Made by a program: the position numbers and the translations under genes
In this document: piece after piece, positions 27,631 through 36,573 of the stretch
Layout: each line of letters opens with the position of its first letter
Numbering within the stretch: the stretch's first letter is position 1
Notes under the pieces: model-generated
The model's input: only the letters and a program-made list of their open reading frames with translations
What the model was told of the DNA's origin: nothing
Databases searched by the model: none
DNA from: Micromonospora chokoriensis
Lineage (GTDB): Bacteria; Actinomycetota; Actinomycetes; Mycobacteriales; Micromonosporaceae
Direction of reading: 5' to 3'
Assembly: GCF_000718555.1 (NCBI RefSeq)
Contig: NZ_JOAN01000029.1
Coordinates: 1 to 64,000, forward strand
Length of the DNA stretch: 64,000 nucleotides

Positions 27631-28580
27631 CGTCTGCCCTCGGCAGCGCACCAACCGGGCGTGACGATCGTCGTGCCCGTCCCACCCCCACGCGGGCCTA
27701 CCGGTTTCGGTGGGCCCGCGCGGCCGGGACCGGCTGGTTGTACGTCCTGCCCGCCCTGGTGATGTACGCGGTGTTCGTCCTGCGCCCGCTCGTCCTGACG
27801 TTGCAGTACTCGCTCTACGACTGGAACGGGATCGGGGTGGCCCGCTGGGTGGGCCTGGACAACTACCTCACCGTCTTCACCGACAGCGACCTGCTGAAGA
27901 TCATCGGCAACGCGGTCGTCCTGATCGTCTTCTTCAGCTTCATTCCCGTGGCGCTCGGGCTGTTGGTGGCCAGCATGGTCCGCCGGATCACCACCGGCGC
28001 GTTCGGGACCGTGGTCCGGACCATCCTGTTCCTGCCGCAGGTCATCCCCCTGGTGGCGGCGGGCATCGCGTGGAGCTGGTTGCTCTCGTCGAACGGTCTG
28101 GTCAACCAGGTGCTGCGCGCGGTCGGGCTGGGTGGCGTCGCCCGCGCGTGGCTCGGCGACTTCGACACGGCACTGCCTGCGGTGGGCGTGATCGGGGCCT
28201 GGGTCCTGCTCGGCCTCTGCACGATCCTGCTGGTCACCGGCATGAGCAAGATCGATCCAGCGCTGTACGAGGCCGCCCGTCTCGACGGCGCCGGGCCGGT
28301 ACGCGAATTCCTCGCCGTGACCCTGCCCAGCCTGCGCCAGGAGATCGGCGTCTGCCTCACGGTGACGATCATCGCCGCGCTGGCGAGCTTCGACATCGTC
28401 TACATCTCCACCAGCGGCGGCCCCGGCCTCCAGACCACCGTGCCGGGCCTGGAGATCTACCGGCTGGCCTTCTCGCAGCGGCAGGTCGGGCTCGCCTCGG
28501 CGCTCGCTGTCGTGCTCATGCTGCTGGTGCTGGCGTGTGTGCTGCCGATCCAGCGACTGACCCGAGGGGAGAAGCCGTGA
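27627..28580 (+). CDS. Sugar ABC transporter permease (MalF type)
   Basis: A 317-residue permease with a 35-residue charged N-terminal tail and six membrane helices. The EAA loop reads YEAARLDGAGPVREFLAVTLP. Its ATG overlaps the lipoprotein stop (ATGA). It pairs with the permease at 28577. As in the first importer, no ATPase gene is present nearby. Confidence 0.92.
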   Translation: MTSALGSAPTGRDDRRARPTPTRAYRFRWARAAGTGWLYVLPALVMYAVFVLRPLVLTLQYSLYDWNGIGVARWVGLDNYLTVFTDSDLLKIIGNAVVLIVFFSFIPVALGLLVASMVRRITTGAFGTVVRTILFLPQVIPLVAAGIAWSWLLSSNGLVNQVLRAVGLGGVARAWLGDFDTALPAVGVIGAWVLLGLCTILLVTGMSKIDPALYEAARLDGAGPVREFLAVTLPSLRQEIGVCLTVTIIAALASFDIVYISTSGGPGLQTTVPGLEIYRLAFSQRQVGLASALAVVLMLLVLACVLPIQRLTRGEKP

Positions 28581-29401
28581 ACCTGAGCCGACGCGAACAG
28601 GTGACCGGCCGCGTCTTCCTGATCGCCCTGATCGTCGTCACCCTGCTGCCGTTCGTGAGCATGCTCTCGGCGGCGTTGCAGCCGCGTGGCACCGTGCCCA
28701 GTGGCCTCGAGTGGCCGTCCGACCCGCAGTGGGGGAATTTCGCCGACGCCTTCACGGCCGCGAACATGGGTGCCCTGCTCCGCTCCAGCCTGCTCATCGT
28801 GGCTGGCGTCGTGCCGGTGTCGGTGCTCATCGCGACCATGGCCGGCTTTGGGCTCGGTCAGCTGCGGGTGCCCGGTGGCCGACTGGTCTTCGGCCTCCTG
28901 CTGCTCGGTCTGACCCTGCCCTTCGAGGCCGTGGTCACCCCGCTCTATTACCAGATGCAGGACTTCGGCCTGCTCAACACGCGCTGGGCCATCATCCTGC
29001 CGCTGATCGGCCTGTACATGCCGTTCGCGGTGTTCTGGATGCGGGCGCACTTCACCAACGTGCCGGTCGAGCTGTCCGAGGCGGCCCGGGTGGACGGCAG
29101 CAGCACGTGGCAGTTGTTCTGGCGGGTCCAGGTGCCACTCGCCCGGCCGGCGATCGCCTCGTTGACGATCCTGATGTTCCTCTGGACGTGGAACCAGTTC
29201 CTGCTCGCCATCGTCCTCGTCGACGACGCCACCAAACGCACCATGGCCGGCGCGCTCGGCGCGTTCCAGGGCCAGTGGGGCACCGACCTGGTGCTGCTGT
29301 GTGCCGGCTCGCTGCTGATTCTCACCCCCACCCTCATCGTGTTCCTGATCTTCCAGCGACAGTTCATCAAGGCCCTGATCCAGGGGTCAGTGAAGGGGTA
29401 G
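28577..29401 (+). CDS. Sugar ABC transporter permease (MalG type)
   Basis: A 274-residue permease, GTG start overlapping the previous stop (GTGA). Six membrane helices and the EAA loop SEAARVDGSSTWQLFWRVQVP. A longer in-frame reading into the preceding gene is rejected because of that overlap and because residues before the GTG are not membrane-like. It is followed after 3 bases by the esterase gene. Confidence 0.92.
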   Translation: MNLSRREQVTGRVFLIALIVVTLLPFVSMLSAALQPRGTVPSGLEWPSDPQWGNFADAFTAANMGALLRSSLLIVAGVVPVSVLIATMAGFGLGQLRVPGGRLVFGLLLLGLTLPFEAVVTPLYYQMQDFGLLNTRWAIILPLIGLYMPFAVFWMRAHFTNVPVELSEAARVDGSSTWQLFWRVQVPLARPAIASLTILMFLWTWNQFLLAIVLVDDATKRTMAGALGAFQGQWGTDLVLLCAGSLLILTPTLIVFLIFQRQFIKALIQGSVKG

Positions 29402-29404
29402 GCA

Positions 29405-30559
29405 GTGGTCATCGAGCCGCAGATCCACGGCGACGTCGACGAACGCTACGGGCGCGTCGCCGACGTCTTCCGCGACAACTTCAGCTCCGGGGCAGAGGTC
29501 GGTGCCGCGGTGACCGTCTACGTGCGGGGCCGCAAGGTCGTCGACCTGTACGGCGGGGTGGCCGACACCCGCACCGGGCGGCCCTGGGACGCGCACACAC
29601 CGGTCGTCGTCTTCTCCTGCACCAAGGGGATCCTGGCGATCTGCGCCTACCTGCTGGTCCAACAGGGCCGGCTCGACCTGGACGCCCCGGTGACGCGCTA
29701 CTGGCCGGAGTTCGGCGCGCACGGCAAGGCGCAGATTCCCGTGCGCTGGTTGCTCACCCACCAGGCCGGTCTGCCCGCAGTGGATCGGCCGCTGACCCTC
29801 GACGAGGTCCTGGCCTGGGATCCGGTCATCAAGGCGATCGAGGCGCAGGCACCGCTGTGGGTGCCCGGCACCGCGCACGGCTACCACTCGATGACCTACG
29901 GGTGGCTGGTCGGAGAGGTGATCCGCCGGGTCACCGGGCAACTCCCCGGTGCGTTCTTCGCCGACACCGTCGCGGACCCGCTCGGCCTGCGCACCTGGCT
30001 CGGGCTTCCCGCCGCCGAGCGCGACACCGTCGCCTGGGGCCTGGCGCCGCCTCCGGACGCCGACCCGTTCGTGGACCCGGTCGCGGAACGAGGCATCACC
30101 ATGGGCGGTGCCTTCGCCTTTCCCGCCGACGCCGGCGGTCTGGTGAGCTTCAACGACGGCGCCATCCGGGCCGCCGGTGTCCCCGGCGCGGGTGCGGTGA
30201 GCACCGCGGACGGCCTCGCCCGCCTCTACGCCGCCTGCGTGTCGAACCTCCAGGATGGACCGCTGCTCACGGCCGTGTCGGTGGACGACGCGGTGGTCGT
30301 TCGTTCGCGTGGTCAGCAGCGGCATGGCCCGCCGGACACCGGGCAGCGCTGGGGCACCGGCTTCCTGCTGCACTCGCCACCTGCCCGGCCGCTGCTGGGT
30401 GAGCGCAGTTTCGGCCACGATGGCGCGGGCGGAAACCTGGCCTTCGCCGACGCCGAGCATCAGGTGGGCTTCGGCTATGTGGTCAACCAGATGCGCGGGA
30501 TGGGCGACGAGCGCGCCAACCGGCTCACCGCCGCCCTCCGCGCCTGCCTGTCGGACTGA
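29405..30559 (+). CDS. Cytoplasmic beta-lactamase-fold serine hydrolase (esterase)
   Basis: A 384-residue class-C-beta-lactamase-like hydrolase without signal peptide. The catalytic pair is Ser71 and Lys74 in SCTK, with the Tyr of Y160-H-S as third residue; a GHDGAGGN segment stands where penicillin-binding relatives have HTGG/KTG. Family members of this EstB-like type cut esters or peptides rather than beta-lactams. As last gene of the LacI-controlled importer operon, 3 bases after the permease, it probably removes ester groups such as acetyl from the imported saccharide (inference). Confidence 0.85.
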   Translation: MVIEPQIHGDVDERYGRVADVFRDNFSSGAEVGAAVTVYVRGRKVVDLYGGVADTRTGRPWDAHTPVVVFSCTKGILAICAYLLVQQGRLDLDAPVTRYWPEFGAHGKAQIPVRWLLTHQAGLPAVDRPLTLDEVLAWDPVIKAIEAQAPLWVPGTAHGYHSMTYGWLVGEVIRRVTGQLPGAFFADTVADPLGLRTWLGLPAAERDTVAWGLAPPPDADPFVDPVAERGITMGGAFAFPADAGGLVSFNDGAIRAAGVPGAGAVSTADGLARLYAACVSNLQDGPLLTAVSVDDAVVVRSRGQQRHGPPDTGQRWGTGFLLHSPPARPLLGERSFGHDGAGGNLAFADAEHQVGFGYVVNQMRGMGDERANRLTAALRACLSD

Positions 30560-30650
30560 GGCGTCCGGGCCGGGCTGGTGCGGTTGGGGTGTCCTCTGTG
30601 GAGGGTGCACGGTGTTACGGGGATAGTTCGGGCACGTTTCATAGATAGTC

Positions 30651-30675
30651 TTGACAGGCGTTGTTAGCGATAACA
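30651..30675 (+). promoter_or_regulatory. TTGACA -35 with LacI-type palindrome
   Basis: TTGACA at 30651-30656 is followed by TGTTA-GCGA-TAACA at 30662-30675, a palindrome of the LacI/GalR class and different from the GCTAAA boxes. It sits where the -10 region should be, just before the GH43 gene, so a repressor bound there would block transcription. Confidence 0.55.
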
Positions 30676-30677
30676 CG

Positions 30678-33230
30678 ATGGCCTTCACGCCGCTCTCGCG
30701 TTTGGAGCTTGCCTTGGTCGTGTCGGTCCGCTCACGTGTTCTGAACTCGTCCCGCACGTTCGCTGCGAACAGCCTGAACGCCGTCGCCCACCACGCCGTG
30801 ACCGCGCTGACCCGGCTGACGTCCACGGTGCGTCCCCGTCGTCTTCGTTCACTGTGTGCGCTCGCATCGGCCGCCGTTCTCGTCGGTGCGAGCCTGGTTG
30901 CCACACCCGCTGCCGCGCACGCCGGTGACGGGTGGTCACCTCGCTCGTCGTACACCTCGACCGACACCGGCGCCGGCACCTACTCGGTGCCGCTGCTCAA
31001 CGCCGACGTGCCGGACATCAGCGTCGAGCGCGTACCGGCCGCCGAGAACGACGAGGGCCGCGACATCTACTACATGATCAGCACGACGATGCACCTGAGC
31101 CCGGGTGCGCCGATCATGAAGTCGTACGACCTGGTCAACTGGGAGATCGTCAACTACGTCTTCGACCGGGCGAGCGTCGGCGACGCCTTCTCGCTGCGCA
31201 ACGGCCAGAACTCGTACGGCCAAGGTCAGTGGGCGTCGTCGCTGCGGTACCACGACGGCACCTTCTACGCCGTCTTCAACACCAACAACCTCAGCGGGGC
31301 GTACCTCTACCGCACCGACGACATCGAGAACGGCGCGTGGCAGCGCACCGCCCTCGGCCGTGGTCTGCACGACCCGTCGCTCTTCTTCGACGTCGACGGC
31401 ACGCCGTACATCTTCTACGGCTCCGGTGGCACCAGCGCCGTACGCCTCAACGCCGACCTGACGGCCATCGCGCAGGACTACCCGAACATCTTCACGGCGA
31501 GCAACTACTCCGGGCAGCCGTTCATCGGTGGCCTGTTCGAGGGTGCGCAGGTCTACTACATCGACGGCTGGTACTACGCCGTCATCATCACCTGGCCGTC
31601 CGGGCAGGGACGCCAGGTCGTCATGTTCCGGTCGAAGGACCTGCTCGGGCGCTACACCTCGGCCGGCGGCGTCAACACCTACGAGGCGCGCGGAGTGCTC
31701 AACTCCAACGGCTTCGCCCAGGGCAGCCTGGTGCCGATCAGCCGCGAGGGCGGTCAGACCGACTGGCACGGCATGTTCTTCCGGGACACGTTCCCGATCG
31801 GCCGGATCCCGGCGCTCATCCCCGCCACCTGGCAGAACGGCTGGCCGACCTTCGGCACCAACGGGGTCGTGCCGGTCAACGGCCTGTTCGACAAGCCGAT
31901 CAAGCTCAGCCCGGCCGAGGAGCTGTTCGAACGGCAGAAGAGCATCGTCGCCTCGGACGACTTCGCCAACGACGCGCCGCACAAGGCGTACCAGGACGAG
32001 CAGTGGACGGCCCCGGCCCCGCTCGACCCGGCGGAGATCGCCCCGAACGGCTCCCGGCTGGACCTGGCGTGGGAGTGGAACCACGCCCCGGACAACCGGT
32101 ACTGGTCGCTCACCGACCGCGACGGCTGGCTGCGGTTGACGGCCGGCAAGGTGGTCACCGGCCAGTACGTCTACACGAAGCTCTCCAACCGGGCCGAGCT
32201 GGCGTGGTTCGAGGAGGCCCGCAACACGCTCTCGCAGCGGACGTTCGGGCCACGCCAGTCGGTGCAGACCCGGATGGACATCTCCGGGATGCGCAACGGT
32301 GACGTCGCGGGTCTCGCGGCCTACAACCGCGGATTCTCGTACGCGGCGGTCAAGCGCGTCGGCGGCGTCAACACGCTCGGCGTCGTGAACCGCTCGCAGC
32401 CGTTCGCTGTCGACCTCGACCAGTCGACGCTGGAGAGCTTCGTGTCGGGCTCCACGGTGTCGCTGGGCGACGCGACCGAGGTGCACGTGAAGGCCGACCT
32501 CGACTTCGCCTCGCCGGTCGGCCAGCTGTGGACGACGTTCTACTACAGCCTGGACGGCATCCAGTGGACCCGGCTGGGCAACCGCGTCGGCCCGCAGGCG
32601 CTCGACGGCAGCCTCGCGCACTTCATGGGTCACCGGGTGGGCCTGTTCAACTACGCGACCCAGGAGACCGGCGGGCACGTCGACTTCGACGACTACCTGC
32701 TCAGCGACGTGCTGACCGCGCAGGCCCGGCCGCTGGACACCACCGCCCTGGACGCGGCCATCGCCCACGCGCAGACGCTCGACGCGCGCCACTACCCGGC
32801 CGACGCCTGGGCCGCCACGCAGTCCGCGCTCGCGGCGGCGACGTCGGTACGGGCCGGTCAACTCGGCACCCAGAACCAGATCGACGCACCGGAACGGGCA
32901 CTCAGCTACCAGTTGGCCCGGCTCGGAGTGCTTGCGGCCCTGCCCGGGACCGCCACCGCTGAGGTGCGCTGCCTCGGTGGCAAGGCGTACGTGGCGGTGC
33001 AGGCCCGCAACGACTCGGACGCGCCGGTCGAGATCACCGTGCAGACCCCGTACGGCAGCCGGTCGTTCGCGGGCGTCGCGCCGGGGGCGAACGTCTACCA
33101 GTCGTTCAACACCCGCGCTTCGTCGGTGCCGGCCGGTTCGGCGACGGTCCGGGTCACCGGGTCGGTAGCGGGCCAGGACGTGACCACCGTGCGCACCGCG
33201 CAGCACCCCGCCAGCGCCTGCGGCGGATAA
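30678..33230 (+). CDS. Secreted GH43-type glycosidase with helical linker and C-terminal module
   Basis: The reading from ATG 30678 gives 850 residues. A typical signal peptide begins only near residue 51 (VRPRRLRSL onward), so GTG 30828 is a possible start. The five-bladed propeller has DVPDISVE near the front and LHDPSLFFD in the second blade, as in xylosidase/arabinofuranosidase-type GH43 enzymes. A beta-sandwich follows, then a FIVAR-like helical stretch (LDTTALDAAIAHAQTLDA). The last 90 residues, from RCLGGKAYV to SACGG, are shared with the next gene. Acts outside the cell on hemicellulose side chains; the exact linkage is unknown. A LacI-class box overlaps the promoter. Confidence 0.85.
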   Translation: MAFTPLSRLELALVVSVRSRVLNSSRTFAANSLNAVAHHAVTALTRLTSTVRPRRLRSLCALASAAVLVGASLVATPAAAHAGDGWSPRSSYTSTDTGAGTYSVPLLNADVPDISVERVPAAENDEGRDIYYMISTTMHLSPGAPIMKSYDLVNWEIVNYVFDRASVGDAFSLRNGQNSYGQGQWASSLRYHDGTFYAVFNTNNLSGAYLYRTDDIENGAWQRTALGRGLHDPSLFFDVDGTPYIFYGSGGTSAVRLNADLTAIAQDYPNIFTASNYSGQPFIGGLFEGAQVYYIDGWYYAVIITWPSGQGRQVVMFRSKDLLGRYTSAGGVNTYEARGVLNSNGFAQGSLVPISREGGQTDWHGMFFRDTFPIGRIPALIPATWQNGWPTFGTNGVVPVNGLFDKPIKLSPAEELFERQKSIVASDDFANDAPHKAYQDEQWTAPAPLDPAEIAPNGSRLDLAWEWNHAPDNRYWSLTDRDGWLRLTAGKVVTGQYVYTKLSNRAELAWFEEARNTLSQRTFGPRQSVQTRMDISGMRNGDVAGLAAYNRGFSYAAVKRVGGVNTLGVVNRSQPFAVDLDQSTLESFVSGSTVSLGDATEVHVKADLDFASPVGQLWTTFYYSLDGIQWTRLGNRVGPQALDGSLAHFMGHRVGLFNYATQETGGHVDFDDYLLSDVLTAQARPLDTTALDAAIAHAQTLDARHYPADAWAATQSALAAATSVRAGQLGTQNQIDAPERALSYQLARLGVLAALPGTATAEVRCLGGKAYVAVQARNDSDAPVEITVQTPYGSRSFAGVAPGANVYQSFNTRASSVPAGSATVRVTGSVAGQDVTTVRTAQHPASACGG

Positions 33231-33281
33231 CCCCACCCCGAGCCCTCGGCTCACCGACCAGCCCCACCGACGACCGGTCGT

Positions 33282-33315
33282 GCGGCGCGGAACAGCGGGA
33301 TCTGTTCCGCGCCGC
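33282..33315. terminator. Terminator between the two GH43 genes
   Basis: A perfect 14-bp stem (33282-33295 with 33302-33315) around a 6-base loop lies 52 bases after the first GH43 stop. The second GH43 gene therefore probably has its own promoter. Confidence 0.8.
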
Positions 33316-33434
33316 CGGCCTCGGTCGGAGCGGTGGCGGCAGTCGACCCCTGATGTCCGGAACACCCAAGGAAGCGCACCCACCGATCCCCCGTACACCG
33401 ATGACCGCACGTCAGAGTCGAAGGAGGATGTCTC

Positions 33435-35855
33435 GTGGAACAACGCATGCGACGAGCGACCCGAGGACGGGTCGCGGCGATCGCGACAGTTGGCCTGATG
33501 CTGGCCACGGGGTTCGTCGCCGCAGCGGCGCCGGTCCAGGCCGCCGACACGAATCTCGTCGTCAACGGCGGGTTCGAGGACGGCCTGGCCAACTGGTTCG
33601 TCAACAACGGAAACGCCTCCGACGGGGCCCAGTTGTCGGCCACCTCGGATGCCTACTCCGGCGCGAACGCCGCGCTCGTCGCCAACCGGACGACGACCGG
33701 ATCCGGACCGATGCAGGACCTCAGCGGCAAGGTGCAGGCCGGCCAGGCATACACCCTGACCGCCCGCATCAAGTACGAGAACGAGAGCGGACCAGCCACG
33801 AAGCAGTTCTTCGCCACCATGCACTACGGCGGTGGCACCTACACCAACCTCGTCAGCGTGACGGCGACGAAGGGGCAGTGGGCGCAGTTCAACGGGACGT
33901 TCACGATCCCGACCGGGCAGAGCGTGTCGACGGCACGCCTGTTCTTCGAGACCCCCTGGACGAGCACGCCGTCCACGGACCCCGCCCTGCACCTCATGGA
34001 CTTCAAGCTCGACGACGTGTCGGTGATCGGCGCGGCACCGCCCGCGCCGGCGTCGAAGACGATCGAGGTCGTCGGCAAGCTGCCTGGGGAACACAACCCG
34101 TTGATCGGGCACAAGTTCGGCGCTGACGGCTTCGGCTTCGTGCACGACGGCCGGGTGTACATGTACATGACCAACGACACCCAGGGGTACGCCCCGAACC
34201 CGACCACGGGCGTCTCGCCGGGGATCAACTACGGCGACATCAACCAGATCACGGTGATCTCCTCGGAGGACCTCGTGAACTGGACGGACCACGGGGAGAT
34301 CCAGGTCGCCGGCCCGAACGGGGTGGCGCCGTTCACCGCCAACTCGTGGGCTCCGGGCATCACCAAGAAGGTGGTGAACGGGGTGGAGAAGTTCTTCCTC
34401 TACTACGCCAACGGCGGTGGCTCCAGCAACGTGATCACGGGTGCGTCGCCGCTCGGCCCGTGGACCAGCGAGCGCACGAGCACGCTTATCGATGGCCGGA
34501 CCCCCGGTGCCGAGGCGGTCGCGTGGAAGTTCGACCCGGCCCCGTTCGTCGATGACGATGGCCAGCCGTACCTCTACTTCGGTGGTGGCCCCGCGTCGAC
34601 GAGCATGCCGCCGGCCGAGCGCTTCAACAACCCGAAGAACATCCGGTCGATCGAACTCGGCGACGACATGGTCTCGACCGAGGGGACGGCCGCGGTGGTC
34701 GACGCCCCGGTCGCCTTCGAGGCGGGTCACGTCTTCAAGCGTGCGGGTAAGTACTACTTCTCGTACTCCTCGCACTTCGGCGGGAACGACTTCGGTGGCA
34801 GCCAGCAGCCGCTTCCCGGTTACCCGGGGGGTGGCCAGATCGGCTACATGATCTCCGACGGCCCGATGTCGTGGGCGAAGGAGACCTACGCCGGTGTGCT
34901 CTTCCCGAACCAGTCGCAGTTCTTCGGGGCCGGCACCGGTGGCAACAACCACCAGTCGGTGTTCGAGTTCGGGGGCAAGTACTACTTCACCTACCACGCC
35001 CCGACGCTCAACAAGCGCATCAACGGCAACACCACCCAGGGGTACCGCAGCCCGCACATCCAGCAGTTGACCTTCAACCCGGACGGCACGATCCAGCAGG
35101 TCGTCGGCACCTACGCCGGCGTGGACCAGGTTCGCGACTTCGACCCGTACCGCGTCTTCGAGGCCGAGACCTTCGGCTGGAGCAAGGGCGTCGCGACCAC
35201 GAAGGTCGACGGCAGCTCCGCCCAGTTCGGCGGCGCGGCACCGAACCTGGTGGTCCGCGACATCGACAACGGCGACTGGACGGCGCTGTCCTCGGTGAAC
35301 TTCGGTGCCAGCGGCGCGCAGAGCGTCAAGGCGCGGGTGCGGGCGCTCGCCGCCGGCGGGCAGGTCCAGGTCCGGCTGGACGACGTCAACGGTCCCGTCG
35401 TCGGCACGGTCGCGGTCGACACGCCGGTCGGCCAGTGGGCCGAGGTGAGCGCCGCACTCACGGGCGTCAGCGGCGTGCACGACGTCTACTTCACCTATAC
35501 CGGCCCGGCCGGCGTCGACCTCTTCGAGATCGACAACTGGGCCTTCCAGGCGGCCACCCTCGACCTGCCCGTCACGGTCACCGCGTCGACGCGGTGCGTG
35601 GGTGGCAAGGCGTACGTGGCGGTGCAGGCACGTAACGACCATGACGCGCCGGTAGGCGTCACCCTGCAGACGCCGTACGGCGAGCGGTCCTTCGCGGCCG
35701 TCGCGCCAGGGGCGAACGCCTACCAGTCGTTCAACACCCGTGCCGTGTCGGTGTCGGCGGGTTCGGCGACGGTCCGGGTGACCGGGGCGATCGGCGGACA
35801 GGACGTGACGACCGTCCGCACCGTGCAACACCCCGCCGGCACCTGCGGCGGATAA
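33435..35855 (+). CDS. Secreted CBM4/9-like, GH43 and CBM6 protein with C-terminal module
   Basis: 806 residues, GTG start with AAGGAGG seven bases upstream. A signal peptide (to about 37) is followed by a CBM4/9/22-like sandwich (NLVVNGGFEDGLANW). The GH43 propeller comes next (GEHNPLIGHKFGADGF, then PFVDDDGQPYLYFGGG), resembling arabinoxylan arabinofuranohydrolases. A CBM6-like domain precedes the same 90-residue ending as the previous gene (RCVGGKAYV to GTCGG). It should remove arabinose from arabinoxylan outside the cell. A surface-protein gene follows after 26 bases. Confidence 0.87.
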   Translation: MEQRMRRATRGRVAAIATVGLMLATGFVAAAAPVQAADTNLVVNGGFEDGLANWFVNNGNASDGAQLSATSDAYSGANAALVANRTTTGSGPMQDLSGKVQAGQAYTLTARIKYENESGPATKQFFATMHYGGGTYTNLVSVTATKGQWAQFNGTFTIPTGQSVSTARLFFETPWTSTPSTDPALHLMDFKLDDVSVIGAAPPAPASKTIEVVGKLPGEHNPLIGHKFGADGFGFVHDGRVYMYMTNDTQGYAPNPTTGVSPGINYGDINQITVISSEDLVNWTDHGEIQVAGPNGVAPFTANSWAPGITKKVVNGVEKFFLYYANGGGSSNVITGASPLGPWTSERTSTLIDGRTPGAEAVAWKFDPAPFVDDDGQPYLYFGGGPASTSMPPAERFNNPKNIRSIELGDDMVSTEGTAAVVDAPVAFEAGHVFKRAGKYYFSYSSHFGGNDFGGSQQPLPGYPGGGQIGYMISDGPMSWAKETYAGVLFPNQSQFFGAGTGGNNHQSVFEFGGKYYFTYHAPTLNKRINGNTTQGYRSPHIQQLTFNPDGTIQQVVGTYAGVDQVRDFDPYRVFEAETFGWSKGVATTKVDGSSAQFGGAAPNLVVRDIDNGDWTALSSVNFGASGAQSVKARVRALAAGGQVQVRLDDVNGPVVGTVAVDTPVGQWAEVSAALTGVSGVHDVYFTYTGPAGVDLFEIDNWAFQAATLDLPVTVTASTRCVGGKAYVAVQARNDHDAPVGVTLQTPYGERSFAAVAPGANAYQSFNTRAVSVSAGSATVRVTGAIGGQDVTTVRTVQHPAGTCGG

Positions 35856-35881
35856 CCCTCATGGCGGAGAACGGAGATCAC

Positions 35882-36514
35882 ATGAACTCATTCAAACGGC
35901 GGCAGCTGCTCGCGGCCTGCGCTGTCGGCGGCGTGCTGAGCGGTGCGGCGGTGCTGCCGTCGCCCGCACTGGCCGAGCCCGGTGACGACGCCAGCGTGCG
36001 GGTCACTGTCGACATCGACGAGATCAGGGAACCGGGCGTGCTCGCCCTGTCGATCGCCGGCGATTCCGTCGCGCTGTCCGAGGACGGCTCGACCCTGCTG
36101 GTTCGCCAGTTCGTCGGCACGCTCCCGACGGTGACGGTCACCGACACCCGCGTCGCCGACGAGGCTCCCGACGGCGCCAGCTGGGCGGTGCTCGGCAGCG
36201 CGACCGACTTCGCGGGCAACGCCGGCCAGGCGCCGATCACCGCCGACCACTTCGGCTGGAAGCCCCGCCTGCTCGACGGTGGGGAGACCGGCCTGGTCAC
36301 CGAGGGCGAGGAGGTGGTGACCAGCCTGGACGAGGAGACCCAGCCGGGCAACAATGTCGGCCTCGTCGACCAGGAGTTGTTGGTCTCGGCCTTCGACTCC
36401 AAGGCGGTCGTCAGCGACTCGTACTCGGTCAACGCCGACCTGTATCTGCGGACCCCCGCGGAGGTCGCCGCCGGCGAGTACAGCTCCACGCTCACGCTCT
36501 CACTGTTCGAGTAG
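35882..36514 (+). CDS. Secreted WxL-like surface protein (tentative)
   Basis: A 210-residue exported protein. Signal peptide to about residue 32 (SPALAEPG cleavage region), then beta-rich sequence with no enzyme motif. The SWAVLGSATDFAGN stretch and the short C-terminal strand STLTLSLFE recall WxL-type cell-wall domains, but the match is weak. Start at ATG with GGAG five bases upstream. The next gene is DUF916-like, and WxL proteins are usually encoded beside DUF916 proteins, which supports the call. It may hold the preceding GH43 enzymes or other proteins at the cell surface (speculative). Confidence 0.55.
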   Translation: MNSFKRRQLLAACAVGGVLSGAAVLPSPALAEPGDDASVRVTVDIDEIREPGVLALSIAGDSVALSEDGSTLLVRQFVGTLPTVTVTDTRVADEAPDGASWAVLGSATDFAGNAGQAPITADHFGWKPRLLDGGETGLVTEGEEVVTSLDEETQPGNNVGLVDQELLVSAFDSKAVVSDSYSVNADLYLRTPAEVAAGEYSSTLTLSLFE

Positions 36515-36519
36515 TGGCC

Positions 36520-36550
36520 TGGGCGGGGGCCCGGACCGGGCCCCCGCCCA
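36520..36550. terminator. Strong intercistronic hairpin
   Basis: A perfect 13-bp, nearly all G/C stem (36520-36532 with 36538-36550) with a 5-base loop starts 6 bases after the WxL-like stop. It may partly terminate transcription before the DUF916-like gene. Confidence 0.7.
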
Positions 36551-36573
36551 GCCCCGTGCCGAAGGGTCGCCTC

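Noticed and set aside
29405..30559. Antibiotic-resistance beta-lactamase.
   Set aside because: No signal peptide, no KTG-type motif, and it is embedded in a sugar-import operon; an esterase fits better.
30936..35831. A continuous antisense reading frame of about 1631 codons opposite the two GH43 genes.
   Set aside because: It is a by-product of high-GC codon use on the plus strand. Its sequence is Arg/Val/Asp-rich without domains, while the plus-strand frames have signal peptides, ribosome sites and family motifs.
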